From Arboricoccus pini (GTDB lineage: Bacteria > Pseudomonadota > Alphaproteobacteria > Geminicoccales > Geminicoccaceae), in assembly GCF_900187945.1 (NCBI RefSeq), contig NZ_FYEH01000017.1, forward strand, positions 1-64,000: a stretch of 64,000 nt of DNA. The letters run 5' to 3'. The translations under genes were made by a program, and so were the position numbers. A model generated the notes under the pieces. The model was not told the origin of the DNA and did no database searches. It saw only the letters and a list, made by a program, of their open reading frames with translations. Shown here one piece after another: positions 34,047 through 42,677 of the stretch (position 1 is the first letter of the stretch; each line of letters begins with the position of its first letter).

Positions 34047-35044
34047 GAGCGGGTTTCCTGCAAGGCGTGTGCGGCACCCGTGGGATCGAACCAGAGGCCG
34101 TCGTCGGCGCCTGCCCGTTCGATCAGTCGACTGGCCAGGAGCAGGTCCTGCACAGCGATGCCGATCGACTTGAAGACGACGATATCGTGGGTTCTGCCCG
34201 GCCTGCCATCCAGCGCGCCGATTTCACCCACGATCTGATCGCGATGTAAAATACCGGTCCCGAGCGGCAGGCAGAGATCACCGGCCCGCGCGAGGCAGCC
34301 CTCCAGATGATCGACATAGATTTCGGCCCGCCGGATCAGGCAATCGTCGGCCTCGCGGGCGGTGGGCCGGTTGGCCCCGGCCAGGACGACGGTCGTGCCG
34401 GAGCGCAGGGCAGCCCCGGGAAAGACGGGCTCGTCCGCGCTGGTGATGGTGACCACGATGTCGGCCGCCGCCACGGCGGCGGCGGGATCATTCTCGTAGC
34501 TGATGGTCGCGTTGGCGAGGTCGGGCCAGCTTCGCGCTGCATCGACGAGTGCGGCAGCGCGAGGCTGGCTCCGGCCGACAATGAGCACCGTGCGGATCGG
34601 GCGGATGGCCGCCATGTAGCGGATGGTCTCCGGCGCCATCGCGCCCGTCCCGAAGATCGTGAGCGTTGTCGCTTCGGGTGGAGCCAGGAGATCGCAGCCA
34701 GCCGCCAGGCCCGCGGCGGTGCGGTGCTGGTTGAAACGCGTGCCGGAGAACATCGCCAAAGGCTCCGCTTGGCGCGCATTCCACAAGGTCAGGAGGCTCG
34801 CCCCCCGGCGCGTACCATTCGGCCCGACGTGGCTGTGAACGTTCGTTTTCACGCTCAGCAGGCCATCGCTGTCCAGAGTCATCAGGCCCAGGACGCCATG
34901 CCTGGGGGTGTGTCCGCGCAGGTCGACCCGGGCGGAGGGCTGCGGCTCGTTTGCCGCCTGCAGTCGATAAGCGTCGATTGCGGCTTTAAGGGCCAGGTCG
35001 CGGGTGATCAGCCGATCCACGTCGGCGTCGGAGAACAGCCTCAT
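34043..35044 (-). CDS. Ornithine cyclodeaminase/mu-crystallin family protein
   Basis: 333 aa. The substrate-binding part includes LLSVKTNVHSHVGPNGTRRG, and the Rossmann segment TLTIFGTGAMAPETIRYMA is at about 128-146, with MA replacing the more common QA. Members are NAD(P)-dependent cyclodeaminases, imine reductases or amino-acid dehydrogenases. Here it may act on an amino acid or imine released from the ring compound. It overlaps both neighbouring genes by ATGA junctions, coupling it to the transporter and hydrolase genes. Activity cannot be fixed from sequence. Confidence 0.83.
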   Translation of the reverse strand: MRLFSDADVDRLITRDLALKAAIDAYRLQAANEPQPSARVDLRGHTPRHGVLGLMTLDSDGLLSVKTNVHSHVGPNGTRRGASLLTLWNARQAEPLAMFSGTRFNQHRTAAGLAAGCDLLAPPEATTLTIFGTGAMAPETIRYMAAIRPIRTVLIVGRSQPRAAALVDAARSWPDLANATISYENDPAAAVAAADIVVTITSADEPVFPGAALRSGTTVVLAGANRPTAREADDCLIRRAEIYVDHLEGCLARAGDLCLPLGTGILHRDQIVGEIGALDGRPGRTHDIVVFKSIGIAVQDLLLASRLIERAGADDGLWFDPTGAAHALQETRS

Positions 35045-35829
35045 GAGGAAAGGCCGGCGGCACCGACGCGGCGCCAGCGCGACAGGCGTTGCTCAAGGCT
35101 GGAGGTTATCCAGAACATCGAAAGTGCCAGTAGAATGGAGAGGAGGACCGCAGCCCAAAGGAGGGCGATGTCGCGCATCTCGCCGCTGTCCAGAATGAGA
35201 AGCCCCAGACCGCGTGAGCCGGTGATCCATTCCGACAGCATGGCACCGAGGAGGGCGGTCGTGCCGGCGATGCGCAGGCCGGTGAACAGATAGGGCATGG
35301 CGGAGGGCAGTCGGACATAACGAAGCTGCTGCCAGATCGAAGCGTTGTAGACGTGCAGCAGTTCCAAGGTGGTGGGCTCGGCCGCGCGCATGCCGCGCAT
35401 GAGGTTGATGAGCAGCGGGAAGATCGAGACGATGACGACCACCAGGATGCTGGCGCTGATGCCGCGACCCAGCATCATCATGATGATCGGGGCGACGGCG
35501 GCAACGGGGGCGGAGCGAAAGGCAAGGACGATAGGCATGGAGGCCTGCTCCGCGCGCGGAAAAGCCACGTAGAGGCCGGCAACTGCGGCAGCCAGCACCG
35601 TGCTCAAGGCAAGCCCCAAAAGCCCGGAAGTGAGCGTGAAAGCTGTCCGGCTCGCAAGCACGCCGCTATTTGCCAGAGCGCCTTCCAGCACCGTGGGTGG
35701 TTCCGGCACGAGATAAGGGGGAATCGCGAAGACCTTGATCAGCAGGTGCCAGACGACGCCGATCACAAGACAGGTCGCCAGGAAGAAAAGCGGCGTTTTG
35801 AACGCCGCCAGATTAAAGCCGCTCCTCAT
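35041..35829 (-). CDS. NitT/TauT-type ABC permease (second)
   Basis: 262 aa with about six membrane helices. The cytoplasmic coupling loop is recognisable near LHVYNASIWQQLRYVRLPSA. It belongs to the SsuC/TauC/ThiX-like group. Its start overlaps the first permease gene by 4 bp, and it should form a heterodimeric pore with that protein. Confidence 0.88.
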   Translation of the reverse strand: MRSGFNLAAFKTPLFFLATCLVIGVVWHLLIKVFAIPPYLVPEPPTVLEGALANSGVLASRTAFTLTSGLLGLALSTVLAAAVAGLYVAFPRAEQASMPIVLAFRSAPVAAVAPIIMMMLGRGISASILVVVIVSIFPLLINLMRGMRAAEPTTLELLHVYNASIWQQLRYVRLPSAMPYLFTGLRIAGTTALLGAMLSEWITGSRGLGLLILDSGEMRDIALLWAAVLLSILLALSMFWITSSLEQRLSRWRRVGAAGLSS

Positions 35830-36614
35830 GCGAGTTGCTCGCCGCTGGCCCAGAAAACGAGGCGTCGCTCGATCATGGCACAGATGGCATAGGCGCCGCT
35901 CGCCAGAAGGCAGGTGAGGAGAACCGAAAGCCAGACGGTGACGATGTCATAGGAAAACAGCGCATAGAGCATCATGGCACCGATGCCGCGATCCGCGCCG
36001 GCCCATTCGGCCGTGACAGTTCCGAGGACGGCTGAAGGTGCCGCAATCTTCAGTCCCGCGAAAACGAAGGGCAGGGCACCCGGCACGAGCAGGTAGCGAA
36101 AGGACTGGAGCGGGCTGGCCGAGAGGATGTGGAACAACTCCCGTTGACGTTCGTCCGCGGCGGCCATGCCCTGCATCATCCCGACCAGCATGGGAAACTG
36201 GCTGGACAAGGCCGCGATGACGATCTGCAGCGATGGGCCGGTGCCCAGCCAGAGGGCCAAGAGCGGTGCCAAAGCGATAATGGGGATGGCGCTCAGGATG
36301 ACGCCCAGATTGTAGACGACGCCGGATAAGCGACTGACCAAGGCTGCAAGGGCGGCCGCGCAGAATGTGGCCATGATCGCGGCCAGATAACCTTCTGCCG
36401 CCTTGACGGCGGTCGGGACGACATTCTGGATGACAAGGCCGGGCCGAGCGATGATTGCAACCACCAGCTGCGAGGGTGCCGGTATGAAGACCGGCAGCGC
36501 ATGGAGCCGCTGCAGGACCTCGGCAGCCAGCAGCAGGAGTGCTGCCGTAGCGCTGGGGAAGATGAGGGCCAATGTATCGCGGGAGCGGCCAGTGCGCGGT
36601 GGCGTTCCTCGCAT
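35826..36614 (-). CDS. NitT/TauT-type ABC permease (first)
   Basis: 262 aa inner-membrane protein with about six helices and the coupling loop FHILSASPLQSFRYLLVPGA. It has the same family and size as the next gene, suggesting an ancient duplication. It starts 3 bp after the ATPase stop. The N-terminal GTPPRTGRSRD is a short cytoplasmic leader before the first helix. Confidence 0.88.
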   Translation of the reverse strand: MRGTPPRTGRSRDTLALIFPSATAALLLLAAEVLQRLHALPVFIPAPSQLVVAIIARPGLVIQNVVPTAVKAAEGYLAAIMATFCAAALAALVSRLSGVVYNLGVILSAIPIIALAPLLALWLGTGPSLQIVIAALSSQFPMLVGMMQGMAAADERQRELFHILSASPLQSFRYLLVPGALPFVFAGLKIAAPSAVLGTVTAEWAGADRGIGAMMLYALFSYDIVTVWLSVLLTCLLASGAYAICAMIERRLVFWASGEQLA

Positions 36615-36617
36615 GCG

Positions 36618-37439
36618 TCAATACCCGTCCGTGGCGGCTGGGGCTGGCATCGCCTCATCGCTCGAAGCGGCTTGGCCCCCAAACAGGCCGTCGCGCACGC
36701 GGTTGACGCAATCGTAGAAGGCAGGCGTGCGCATCAGGCCCAGATGACGGGGGCGTTCGAGCGGCACCTCGATCGTCTGGGAGATGCGGCCTGGCCGAGG
36801 CTGCATGACGAAGACTTCGTCTGACATGAATACCGCCTCGGTGATCGAGTGGGTCACCAAGAGCGCCGTCGTGCCGCTTTCCGACCAGACGCGGAGCAGC
36901 TCGAGATTCATTCGCTGGCGGGTGATCTCGTCGAGTGCCCCGAAGGGCTCGTCCAACAGCAGCACGTCCGGCCGTAGCATCAGCGAACGGGCGATGGCCG
37001 CGCGCTGCTGCATGCCGCCGGACAATTCATTGGGCAATGCGTCCTCGAAGCCTTTGAGCCCGACAAGCTCGATCAGATCGGCGGCACCTTGGCTCCGTAC
37101 CCGCGTGTTGTTACGGCCCAGAATTTCGAGCGGCAGCTCGATATTCTGCCGCACCGTCCGCCAGGGCAGCAAAGTAGGCGACTGAAAGACGAAGCCCAGC
37201 GCGTTGGCGAGCCTGGCCTGCCTCGGCGATTCGTGGCCCAGGGTCAGGCTGCCCGAGGTTGGTTGGGCGATATCGGCGATCAGCCGCAACAAAGTGGATT
37301 TGCCGCAGCCGCTAGGTCCGATGATCGAGCCGAAACGCCCTGCATTCAGCCTGAGATCGACCTTGTCGAGAGCGACGACCGGCTCCTTGCGCCCTGCGAA
37401 ATGCATGGACACGTTCCTGACCTCGAGATCGCGCGACAT
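36618..37439 (-). CDS. NitT/TauT-type ABC ATP-binding protein
   Basis: 273 aa. Walker A is GPSGCGKST, the signature LSGGMQQRAAIARSL, and Walker B/D-loop LLLDEPFGALDE. It is a single ATPase domain without a regulatory extension, as in SsuB/TauB. It lies between the binding protein (12 bp upstream) and the two permeases and energises this importer. Confidence 0.92.
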   Translation of the reverse strand: MSRDLEVRNVSMHFAGRKEPVVALDKVDLRLNAGRFGSIIGPSGCGKSTLLRLIADIAQPTSGSLTLGHESPRQARLANALGFVFQSPTLLPWRTVRQNIELPLEILGRNNTRVRSQGAADLIELVGLKGFEDALPNELSGGMQQRAAIARSLMLRPDVLLLDEPFGALDEITRQRMNLELLRVWSESGTTALLVTHSITEAVFMSDEVFVMQPRPGRISQTIEVPLERPRHLGLMRTPAFYDCVNRVRDGLFGGQAASSDEAMPAPAATDGY

Positions 37440-37451
37440 GTCTAGAGGCCG

Positions 37452-38462
37452 TCAGCTCAGTGCCGCGTCGACGAAGCTTGGATCGCAGAGATCCGCGGCT
37501 TTCATGTCGGACTTGATGAGGCCCACCTTGCGGTAGAGGTCGATGATCTGCTGATAGAGGAGAGGGTCGATAGCCAGAAGACCTTTCGTCTGGCCGGCGC
37601 CGGCGACGATATAGGGCTTGCTCGCCTTGAGTTCGGTCAGCTGCGCCGTGTAGTCCAGTCCGGGGCTGCCATATTTGTCCACCATCAGGCGGGCGGTCTC
37701 TTCGGGGTGATTAAGCGCCCAGCCCCAGCCGGCGATGGCGCCTTTGAGGAAATTCACGACGAGCTGGCGGTTGTCGTTGAGAAAATCCTCGCGCGCGTAG
37801 ATCGTCCCGGCCGTCTCCGGCATGCCCAGATCCTGCGCGTTCAAGGCATAGATCTCGACCCCCCTCGTCTGCAGCATGACACCCTGGTTTGTCACATAGC
37901 CCGAATAGGCATCGAGCTGACCGCCGATCAAGGCCGATGGATCGGGCGAGGAGGGCACCATGTTGACCGATTCGGGATCGACGCCGGCATCGGTCAGAAG
38001 GTTCAGCATCAAGGGCTTGTTGGACGTCGCCACGGCGATGGTCTTGCCCGACAGTTCCTTCAAGCTCTTGATCGGCTTGGAGGCGAGACTCATGATGCTG
38101 AACGGACTTTTTTGAAAGACCGTGCCGATGATCTTGATCGGAATACCTTTTTCCCGGGCGATGATCAGGGGACCAGAGGGGCGGTCGCCGATCATCATCT
38201 GACCGCTCGCGACGTTGGCCACGGGGTCGATGTTCGGACCGCCGGGATTGAAACTTGCCTCGATGCCGAATTTTCCGAACGTGCCCTGGTCGATCCCGGC
38301 GAAATAACCGCCATATTGGATGCTCTTGATCCAGGAGAGCTGAAAATTCACGGGCGATGCGGCGGCGGCGCGCACCGTTCCGCTCAACGCCGCGGTCCCG
38401 GCGAGCGCGGCCGTGCCGGCTAAGAGAAAGTGACGTCGAGGAAGCGAGGCAGGCACGTTCAT
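37452..38462 (-). CDS. NMT1/THI5-like ABC substrate-binding protein
   Basis: 336 aa with an N-terminal PRRHFLLAGTAALAGTAAL signal (twin-arginine-like), cleaved near VRAAAA. The mature part begins VNFQLSWIKSIQYGGYFAGI, and PGGPNIDPVANVASGQ follows; these are signatures of the NMT1/THI5-like group that binds pyrimidines (ThiY), hydantoin-like compounds or sulfonates. It is the delivery protein of the importer. I used ATG 38462; a TTG six bases upstream is possible and neither has an ideal ribosome site. The pyrimidine-type ligand is suggested both by the family and by the ring-opening enzymes in the same operon. Confidence 0.87.
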   Translation of the reverse strand: MNVPASLPRRHFLLAGTAALAGTAALSGTVRAAAASPVNFQLSWIKSIQYGGYFAGIDQGTFGKFGIEASFNPGGPNIDPVANVASGQMMIGDRPSGPLIIAREKGIPIKIIGTVFQKSPFSIMSLASKPIKSLKELSGKTIAVATSNKPLMLNLLTDAGVDPESVNMVPSSPDPSALIGGQLDAYSGYVTNQGVMLQTRGVEIYALNAQDLGMPETAGTIYAREDFLNDNRQLVVNFLKGAIAGWGWALNHPEETARLMVDKYGSPGLDYTAQLTELKASKPYIVAGAGQTKGLLAIDPLLYQQIIDLYRKVGLIKSDMKAADLCDPSFVDAALS

Positions 38463-38558
38463 CTCCAAATGCGACCGCGCTGGCGCATGAGCGGGCTCTC
38501 AATGGGCGCCGGGACCTTCAGACCCGCAAGGAGTATGCCAGCGGGATATCTTAGCGGA

Positions 38559-39242
38559 TCAGGCGCATCTGGGCATCCGCTCGCCGAACATCTCGACGAC
38601 ACCTTGGCCGCTCTCCGCTATATGATCCCGCAAACGCAGGGCCGCCGTGACTTTGTCACGCTCCAGAGCTGCGTCGACGATCTTGCCATCCATGGGGGTG
38701 AGGATCGCGTGCTGCGCGCGTGCCAGCACGGCGATACGGCGATAGCGGTCGAACTGTGAGAGCAGCCCCGCGCAATAGGTGAAGAGGCGAGGCGAGCCGC
38801 AGGCGCCGATCAGACTGAGATGAAAGGAGCGGTGCAGATCTTCCCAAGTCTCGTCGATCAGGTGCTCCTGCGTCCGTTTGTGGCGGCTAAGTTTATGAAA
38901 CGAAGCGATAATTCGCGCTTCCCATTCGACGTCGCCGCAATCGATCGAGGCCTCGAGCGCCATCACTTCGAGGCGTGTGCGCATCGCGATGACGTCCATG
39001 AGGTCGGCAAGCGACACATCGGCCACCCGGAAGCCTCGCTGTCCTTCCTGCATCACCAAGCCTTGGCCTGCGAGACCGGCCAGGGCTTCGCGCAAGGGGC
39101 TCATGCCGATCGCATAGAGGGGGCCGATCTCGGCCAGTTTCAGCTTCGCACCCGGTCGCAGCCGGCCGAAGAGAATGTCGGCTGCCAGCTTACGCTGCAC
39201 GTCCTGCGCGCCGGTCCGAATTTCTATGTCTGGCAGCTTCAT
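38559..39242 (-). CDS. GntR family regulator, FadR/FCD type
   Basis: 227 aa from ATG 39242. The winged HTH (about 10-75) includes LAADILFGRLRPGAKLKLAE and MSPLREALAGLAGQGLV. The all-helical FCD domain (about 80-225) carries the FHLSLIGACGSPRL motif with metal-binding His positions. FCD regulators usually repress catabolic operons until a carboxylate binds. It sits between the amidohydrolase gene and the binding-protein gene on the same strand, with GTATAC just upstream. It is the probable specific regulator of the importer and hydrolase operon. GTG 39284 is an alternative start. Confidence 0.85.
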   Translation of the reverse strand: MKLPDIEIRTGAQDVQRKLAADILFGRLRPGAKLKLAEIGPLYAIGMSPLREALAGLAGQGLVMQEGQRGFRVADVSLADLMDVIAMRTRLEVMALEASIDCGDVEWEARIIASFHKLSRHKRTQEHLIDETWEDLHRSFHLSLIGACGSPRLFTYCAGLLSQFDRYRRIAVLARAQHAILTPMDGKIVDAALERDKVTAALRLRDHIAESGQGVVEMFGERMPRCA

Positions 39243-39298
39243 CGCGCACTTGCTCTCAATATCCCGTGCACAAGGCATAACCACAGGGAGGTCATAAA

Positions 39299-39304
39299 GT
39301 ATAC
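39299..39304. promoter_or_regulatory. GTATAC core, possible GntR/FCD operator
   Basis: Self-complementary GTATAC in AT-rich DNA (AAAGTATACCAAA) 57 bp before the GntR start. FadR-type FCD regulators often use TNGTATACNA-like sites; only the core matches here. Confidence 0.3.
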
Positions 39305-39357
39305 CAAATGCACAAATTAAGATGTTTGTAGAAAATATCGATTTTTTGCCGTTGCCG

Positions 39358-40812
39358 TCAGCCGCAGCGGTGGAAGCCGGCTTGATAGAAGTTGCGCAGT
39401 CGCGCTCCGAGCTTGTCGGAGACCTGCCGCCAGGCCTGATACGCGCCCAGGCCGTGGCGCACCTGAGCGTCCATCTCGGCGCGGGCGCCCGAAAGGTCGA
39501 TGCCGGTTAGACGCCCGTCTTCGACGACGGTCCGTCCGGCCACGACCATGCGCGTCAGGATACGGGAGGTGGCTCGGTGCACCAGCACGTTGACCGGATC
39601 GGCTGGCATCAGGATGTCGCTGGAGATCGCGCCGTAATCCAACGCCATGAGGTCGCCTGGCGCCCCGGCAGCCACGCCGCTGCCGGGGGCTAGGCCGGCC
39701 ACGCTATGGCGGCCGCCATAGCAGGCCGCCCGCAGGAGCGTGCCGAGTGGCAATCCGCCCTCAAGGCCGGTGCCCTTGTGGAGGAGGTAATTCAGCCGGA
39801 TTTCCCGAAAGCCATCGTCGTCGTCGTCGAAGGAAAACCCGTCCATGCCGATGGCTAGCTTCATCTGTCGGCGAACCATCTCCGCCACGGGTGGTCTGCC
39901 GGAGCGAAGGGACAGATTGGAGGAGGCATTGGTGGAGAGTGTTACCCCGCGCGCGGCCAGGAGTTCCATCTCGTCCTCCCGCAGCCAGACACCGTGTGCC
40001 ACGGAGAGCCGTTCGGAGAGCAGCCCCAGGTCGTCCAGGTGGCGGATCGGCTGGCCTTCGTGGAGATGATCGAGATATTCCCGCTGCAGGCCTGATTCCA
40101 GGAGATGCATGTGCACCCGGCGCCCCGTCTCGGCTGATCGCCGGGCTATCTGCTCCAAGAGTCCGTCGGAGCACCATTCCATGCCGTAGGGGCCGTACTG
40201 CACGCTCACCAGCGGCGATTCGAGTTGTTCCGCCAACGCTTCCACCAGCCTCATCTGTTCTGCAGGTGAGCGCATGGAGGGTATTAGCTTCTCGCTTATT
40301 TTGGCCTGATCCGACGGGTCCAGTCCCTCCAGAATCTGTTCGTCGGGGCCGTACCCCAGCGGGTTACGGTCGCGCATCGACACGGCGATGGCAACGCGCA
40401 CGCCGATGTCCTGCGCCGCTCGTGCCACGGACTGGAGCTCTACGGGCAGGGCGTTGGCGTCGTTGGGGCGCGTATAGTGGATCATTATGGTGCCGATCCC
40501 GCCTAGCGCCTGCCTCCCGAGGGCCGTGGCAGCCACCAGATAGGGATCGGGCTTGGGGATGTTGCTCATCGCCGTCAGCCACAATTCTAGGGGCAGGTCG
40601 AAGGCGCCTAACGAAATCGGCTTGATGCCCCGCAGATGATCGTGGGCATTGGCCAGTACAGGCATCAAGAGCGTGGTATTCGGCGCCGTGTCGTCGTCGA
40701 TCACGGAGCTGATCTCGGTGCCGGCGAAATGAACCGAGGCGGGTTTACAGCAAGGGCATCCTAAGGGTCCGAAATCGATGAGCTGGCCGCGCATGACGGA
40801 CTGAGAGTTCAT
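39358..40812 (-). CDS. TrzA-like amidohydrolase with NAHDH metal motif
   Basis: 484 aa from ATG 40812. ANAHDHLRG holds His57 and His59. HMHLLESG, VAHGVWLRED and AIGMDGFSFDDD supply the other family positions. It is related to, but clearly distinct from, the amidohydrolase at 32610-34046. The N-terminal CPCCKP (residues 19-24) is unusual and could bind an extra metal. It is encoded first in the minus-strand series, 49 bp after the LysR gene. It presumably hydrolyses or deaminates another intermediate of the same ring compound. ATG 40794 is an alternative start. Confidence 0.8.
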   Translation of the reverse strand: MNSQSVMRGQLIDFGPLGCPCCKPASVHFAGTEISSVIDDDTAPNTTLLMPVLANAHDHLRGIKPISLGAFDLPLELWLTAMSNIPKPDPYLVAATALGRQALGGIGTIMIHYTRPNDANALPVELQSVARAAQDIGVRVAIAVSMRDRNPLGYGPDEQILEGLDPSDQAKISEKLIPSMRSPAEQMRLVEALAEQLESPLVSVQYGPYGMEWCSDGLLEQIARRSAETGRRVHMHLLESGLQREYLDHLHEGQPIRHLDDLGLLSERLSVAHGVWLREDEMELLAARGVTLSTNASSNLSLRSGRPPVAEMVRRQMKLAIGMDGFSFDDDDDGFREIRLNYLLHKGTGLEGGLPLGTLLRAACYGGRHSVAGLAPGSGVAAGAPGDLMALDYGAISSDILMPADPVNVLVHRATSRILTRMVVAGRTVVEDGRLTGIDLSGARAEMDAQVRHGLGAYQAWRQVSDKLGARLRNFYQAGFHRCG

Positions 40813-40861
40813 TGTGTCCACGCTTTGAACTGAAATCGTCGTTCGGCCGATGAAGCATGTT

Positions 40862-41767
40862 CTATGCCGAGGCCTTTGGTGCGGCCAACTCCGCTGCCAG
40901 TGCGAGGGCGAAGGCGCGCGCCGCCAGGGGCAGTTCGCGAGCGCGCAGCTGGCAAAGAACAAGCTCGGCCAGCGGCACCTCGCCGCTGGCCAGCGGACGT
41001 GCGACCAGCGACTGCTCTTCTTTCGCGGGTTGGCCGATCTCGATCTGGAAGGAGACGAGATTTTCGTGCCGCACCGTGGCCCGCAGCATTTCGAACGAGT
41101 TCGATACCTGGGCCACGCAGAGATCGAGTTCCATGCGCGTGGCCGCGTCATCGATCAGGCGCCGCGTGCCCATGCCGGCCGAGGGAAGCGCCAGGGGATA
41201 GTCCGCGCAGGCTTTGAGCGACACCTCGGACTGGCTGGCCAGCGGGTGATCGGCCCTCAGGATCGCCACCAGGCGCTGCGGCAGCACCGCGAGGATGCGA
41301 AAGGCCGGCACCATTCCTTCCTTGACCACCAAGGCGAGATCGGCCTCGTAGTCGCTAAGGGCAGCGAGGGCCCGATCGTGCGCGCTGACCTCCACCTCGA
41401 ATGACAGTCCCGGATGCTGGGCGCGAAACCTTGCCGTGCTCATCGGCAGGAATTCATGGGCCACGGCCTGGCTGCAGGCGATCCGCACCGGCCCGCGTCG
41501 CAAGCCGGCCAAGGCGTCGATCGTCGCGCGCAGCCGCTCGGCCTCGGCCAGTTGGCCACGTGCGTAGCGCAGAAACGTCAGGCCGGCTTCGGTTGGCCGC
41601 ACGCCACGGGAATGCCGCTCGAACAAGTCAGCGCCGATCTCGGCCTCAAGGTCCTGCACCCGGCGGTTCATGGCCGAAGGGGTGAGGTTGAGATTAAGGG
41701 CTGCCTGCCGGATCGATTGGGTTCGGGCGATCTCGCAAAGATAATGCAGCACGCGCAGATGACGCAT
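40862..41767 (-). CDS. LysR family regulator of the heterocycle locus
   Basis: 301 aa from ATG 41767 (MRHLRVLHYLCEIARTQSIR); ATG 41797 would add ten residues. The HTH includes SIRQAALNLNLTPSAMNRRV, and the effector domain has the GbpR/CbbR-like look (RIACSQAVAHEFLP). It is divergent from the SDR gene and followed by the amidohydrolase gene, so it can control both arms of the locus. Confidence 0.85.
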   Translation of the reverse strand: MRHLRVLHYLCEIARTQSIRQAALNLNLTPSAMNRRVQDLEAEIGADLFERHSRGVRPTEAGLTFLRYARGQLAEAERLRATIDALAGLRRGPVRIACSQAVAHEFLPMSTARFRAQHPGLSFEVEVSAHDRALAALSDYEADLALVVKEGMVPAFRILAVLPQRLVAILRADHPLASQSEVSLKACADYPLALPSAGMGTRRLIDDAATRMELDLCVAQVSNSFEMLRATVRHENLVSFQIEIGQPAKEEQSLVARPLASGEVPLAELVLCQLRARELPLAARAFALALAAELAAPKASA

Positions 41768-41798
41768 GGTCGCTTTCCCGTGTTGCTTTTCCGGCATC

Positions 41799-41843
41799 GC
41801 CCCGAGGCAAATATAGCAGTGGATTGCTTCGCGCCATCGGGGC
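41799..41843. promoter_or_regulatory. Inverted repeat in the lysR-SDR divergent region
   Basis: GCCCCGA at 41799-41805 is inverted at 41837-41843 (TCGGGGC), with 31 bases between. The location suits a LysR operator, but the spacing is wide and a T-N11-A core is not clear. Confidence 0.3.
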
Positions 41844-41874
41844 TCCATGCGACGGCGTGCAAGAGGAGACAAGG

Positions 41875-42666
41875 ATGGATTTGGGGCTTCGCGATCGGGT
41901 GGCCGTCATCACCGGGCCGGCCAAGGGCATGGGCAGCGCAATAACGCGCGCCTTTGCTAAGGAAAACTGCCGACTGGCCTTATGGGCGCGCGACACCGGG
42001 GCCGTGGTACCCTTGCAGGCCGAGTTGGCGGCATCCGGCACCCAATCCCTCATCGTGGCCTGCGACCTTTTGGATTCGGCGGCCTGTGAGGCGGCGGCCC
42101 TGCAAACGCTCGAGGCGTTCGGACGCATCGACATCCTCGTCAATGTGGCTGGTGGCTCCGGACCGATCGGCAAGACGGGGGCGGAGACCAGCGCCGCGGA
42201 ATTCGACGAGATCGTCACTTTGAACATGAATGGCTGTTTTCATGCCATTCGCGCTGTCTTGCCAGCGATGATGGCGCAGCACGATGGCAAGATCGTCAAT
42301 GTCGGGGGCACATTCGGCATGCGAGGCCGGGCAGGGCGCATGGCCTACTCGGCCTCGAAATGGGGGCTTCGCGGCATCACCAAGAGCTTCGCCCTCGAGG
42401 CCGGACCACACAATATAAACGTTAATTGCGTCGCTCCAGGCATGGTGGATGGCCCCCGGTTTCGCGACAAGGTCTGCCGCAACATGGCGCGACAGCTGAA
42501 CATCACCGAGGCCGAGGCAGCCCGTCGCCATGCCGCCGACTATGCGCTCCAGCGCATCACCACCGACGTCGATGTGGCCAATGCCTGCCTGTTCCTCGCG
42601 AGCGACGCCGCAAGGCAGATTACCGGCGTCGATTTGCCGGTGGATGGCGGCTGGGCAGCCCTTTGA
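41875..42666 (+). CDS. SDR family oxidoreductase lacking the usual catalytic Ser
   Basis: 263 aa from ATG 41875 after AGAGGAGA. TGPAKGMG at 13-20 is the NAD(P) loop, NVAG at 90-93 the structural motif, and Tyr158 and Lys162 (YSASK) the active-site pair. The Ser normally 13 residues before the Tyr is Gly145 (VNVGGTFG), with Thr146 next to it. The protein may use Thr146 or a different proton relay. VDLPVDGGW at the C-terminus is typical of FabG-like SDRs. It is the first gene of the plus-strand arm, 11 bp before the second cyclic amidohydrolase gene. Confidence 0.87.
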   Translation: MDLGLRDRVAVITGPAKGMGSAITRAFAKENCRLALWARDTGAVVPLQAELAASGTQSLIVACDLLDSAACEAAALQTLEAFGRIDILVNVAGGSGPIGKTGAETSAAEFDEIVTLNMNGCFHAIRAVLPAMMAQHDGKIVNVGGTFGMRGRAGRMAYSASKWGLRGITKSFALEAGPHNINVNCVAPGMVDGPRFRDKVCRNMARQLNITEAEAARRHAADYALQRITTDVDVANACLFLASDAARQITGVDLPVDGGWAAL

Positions 42667-42677
42667 GGAGTAATTGG

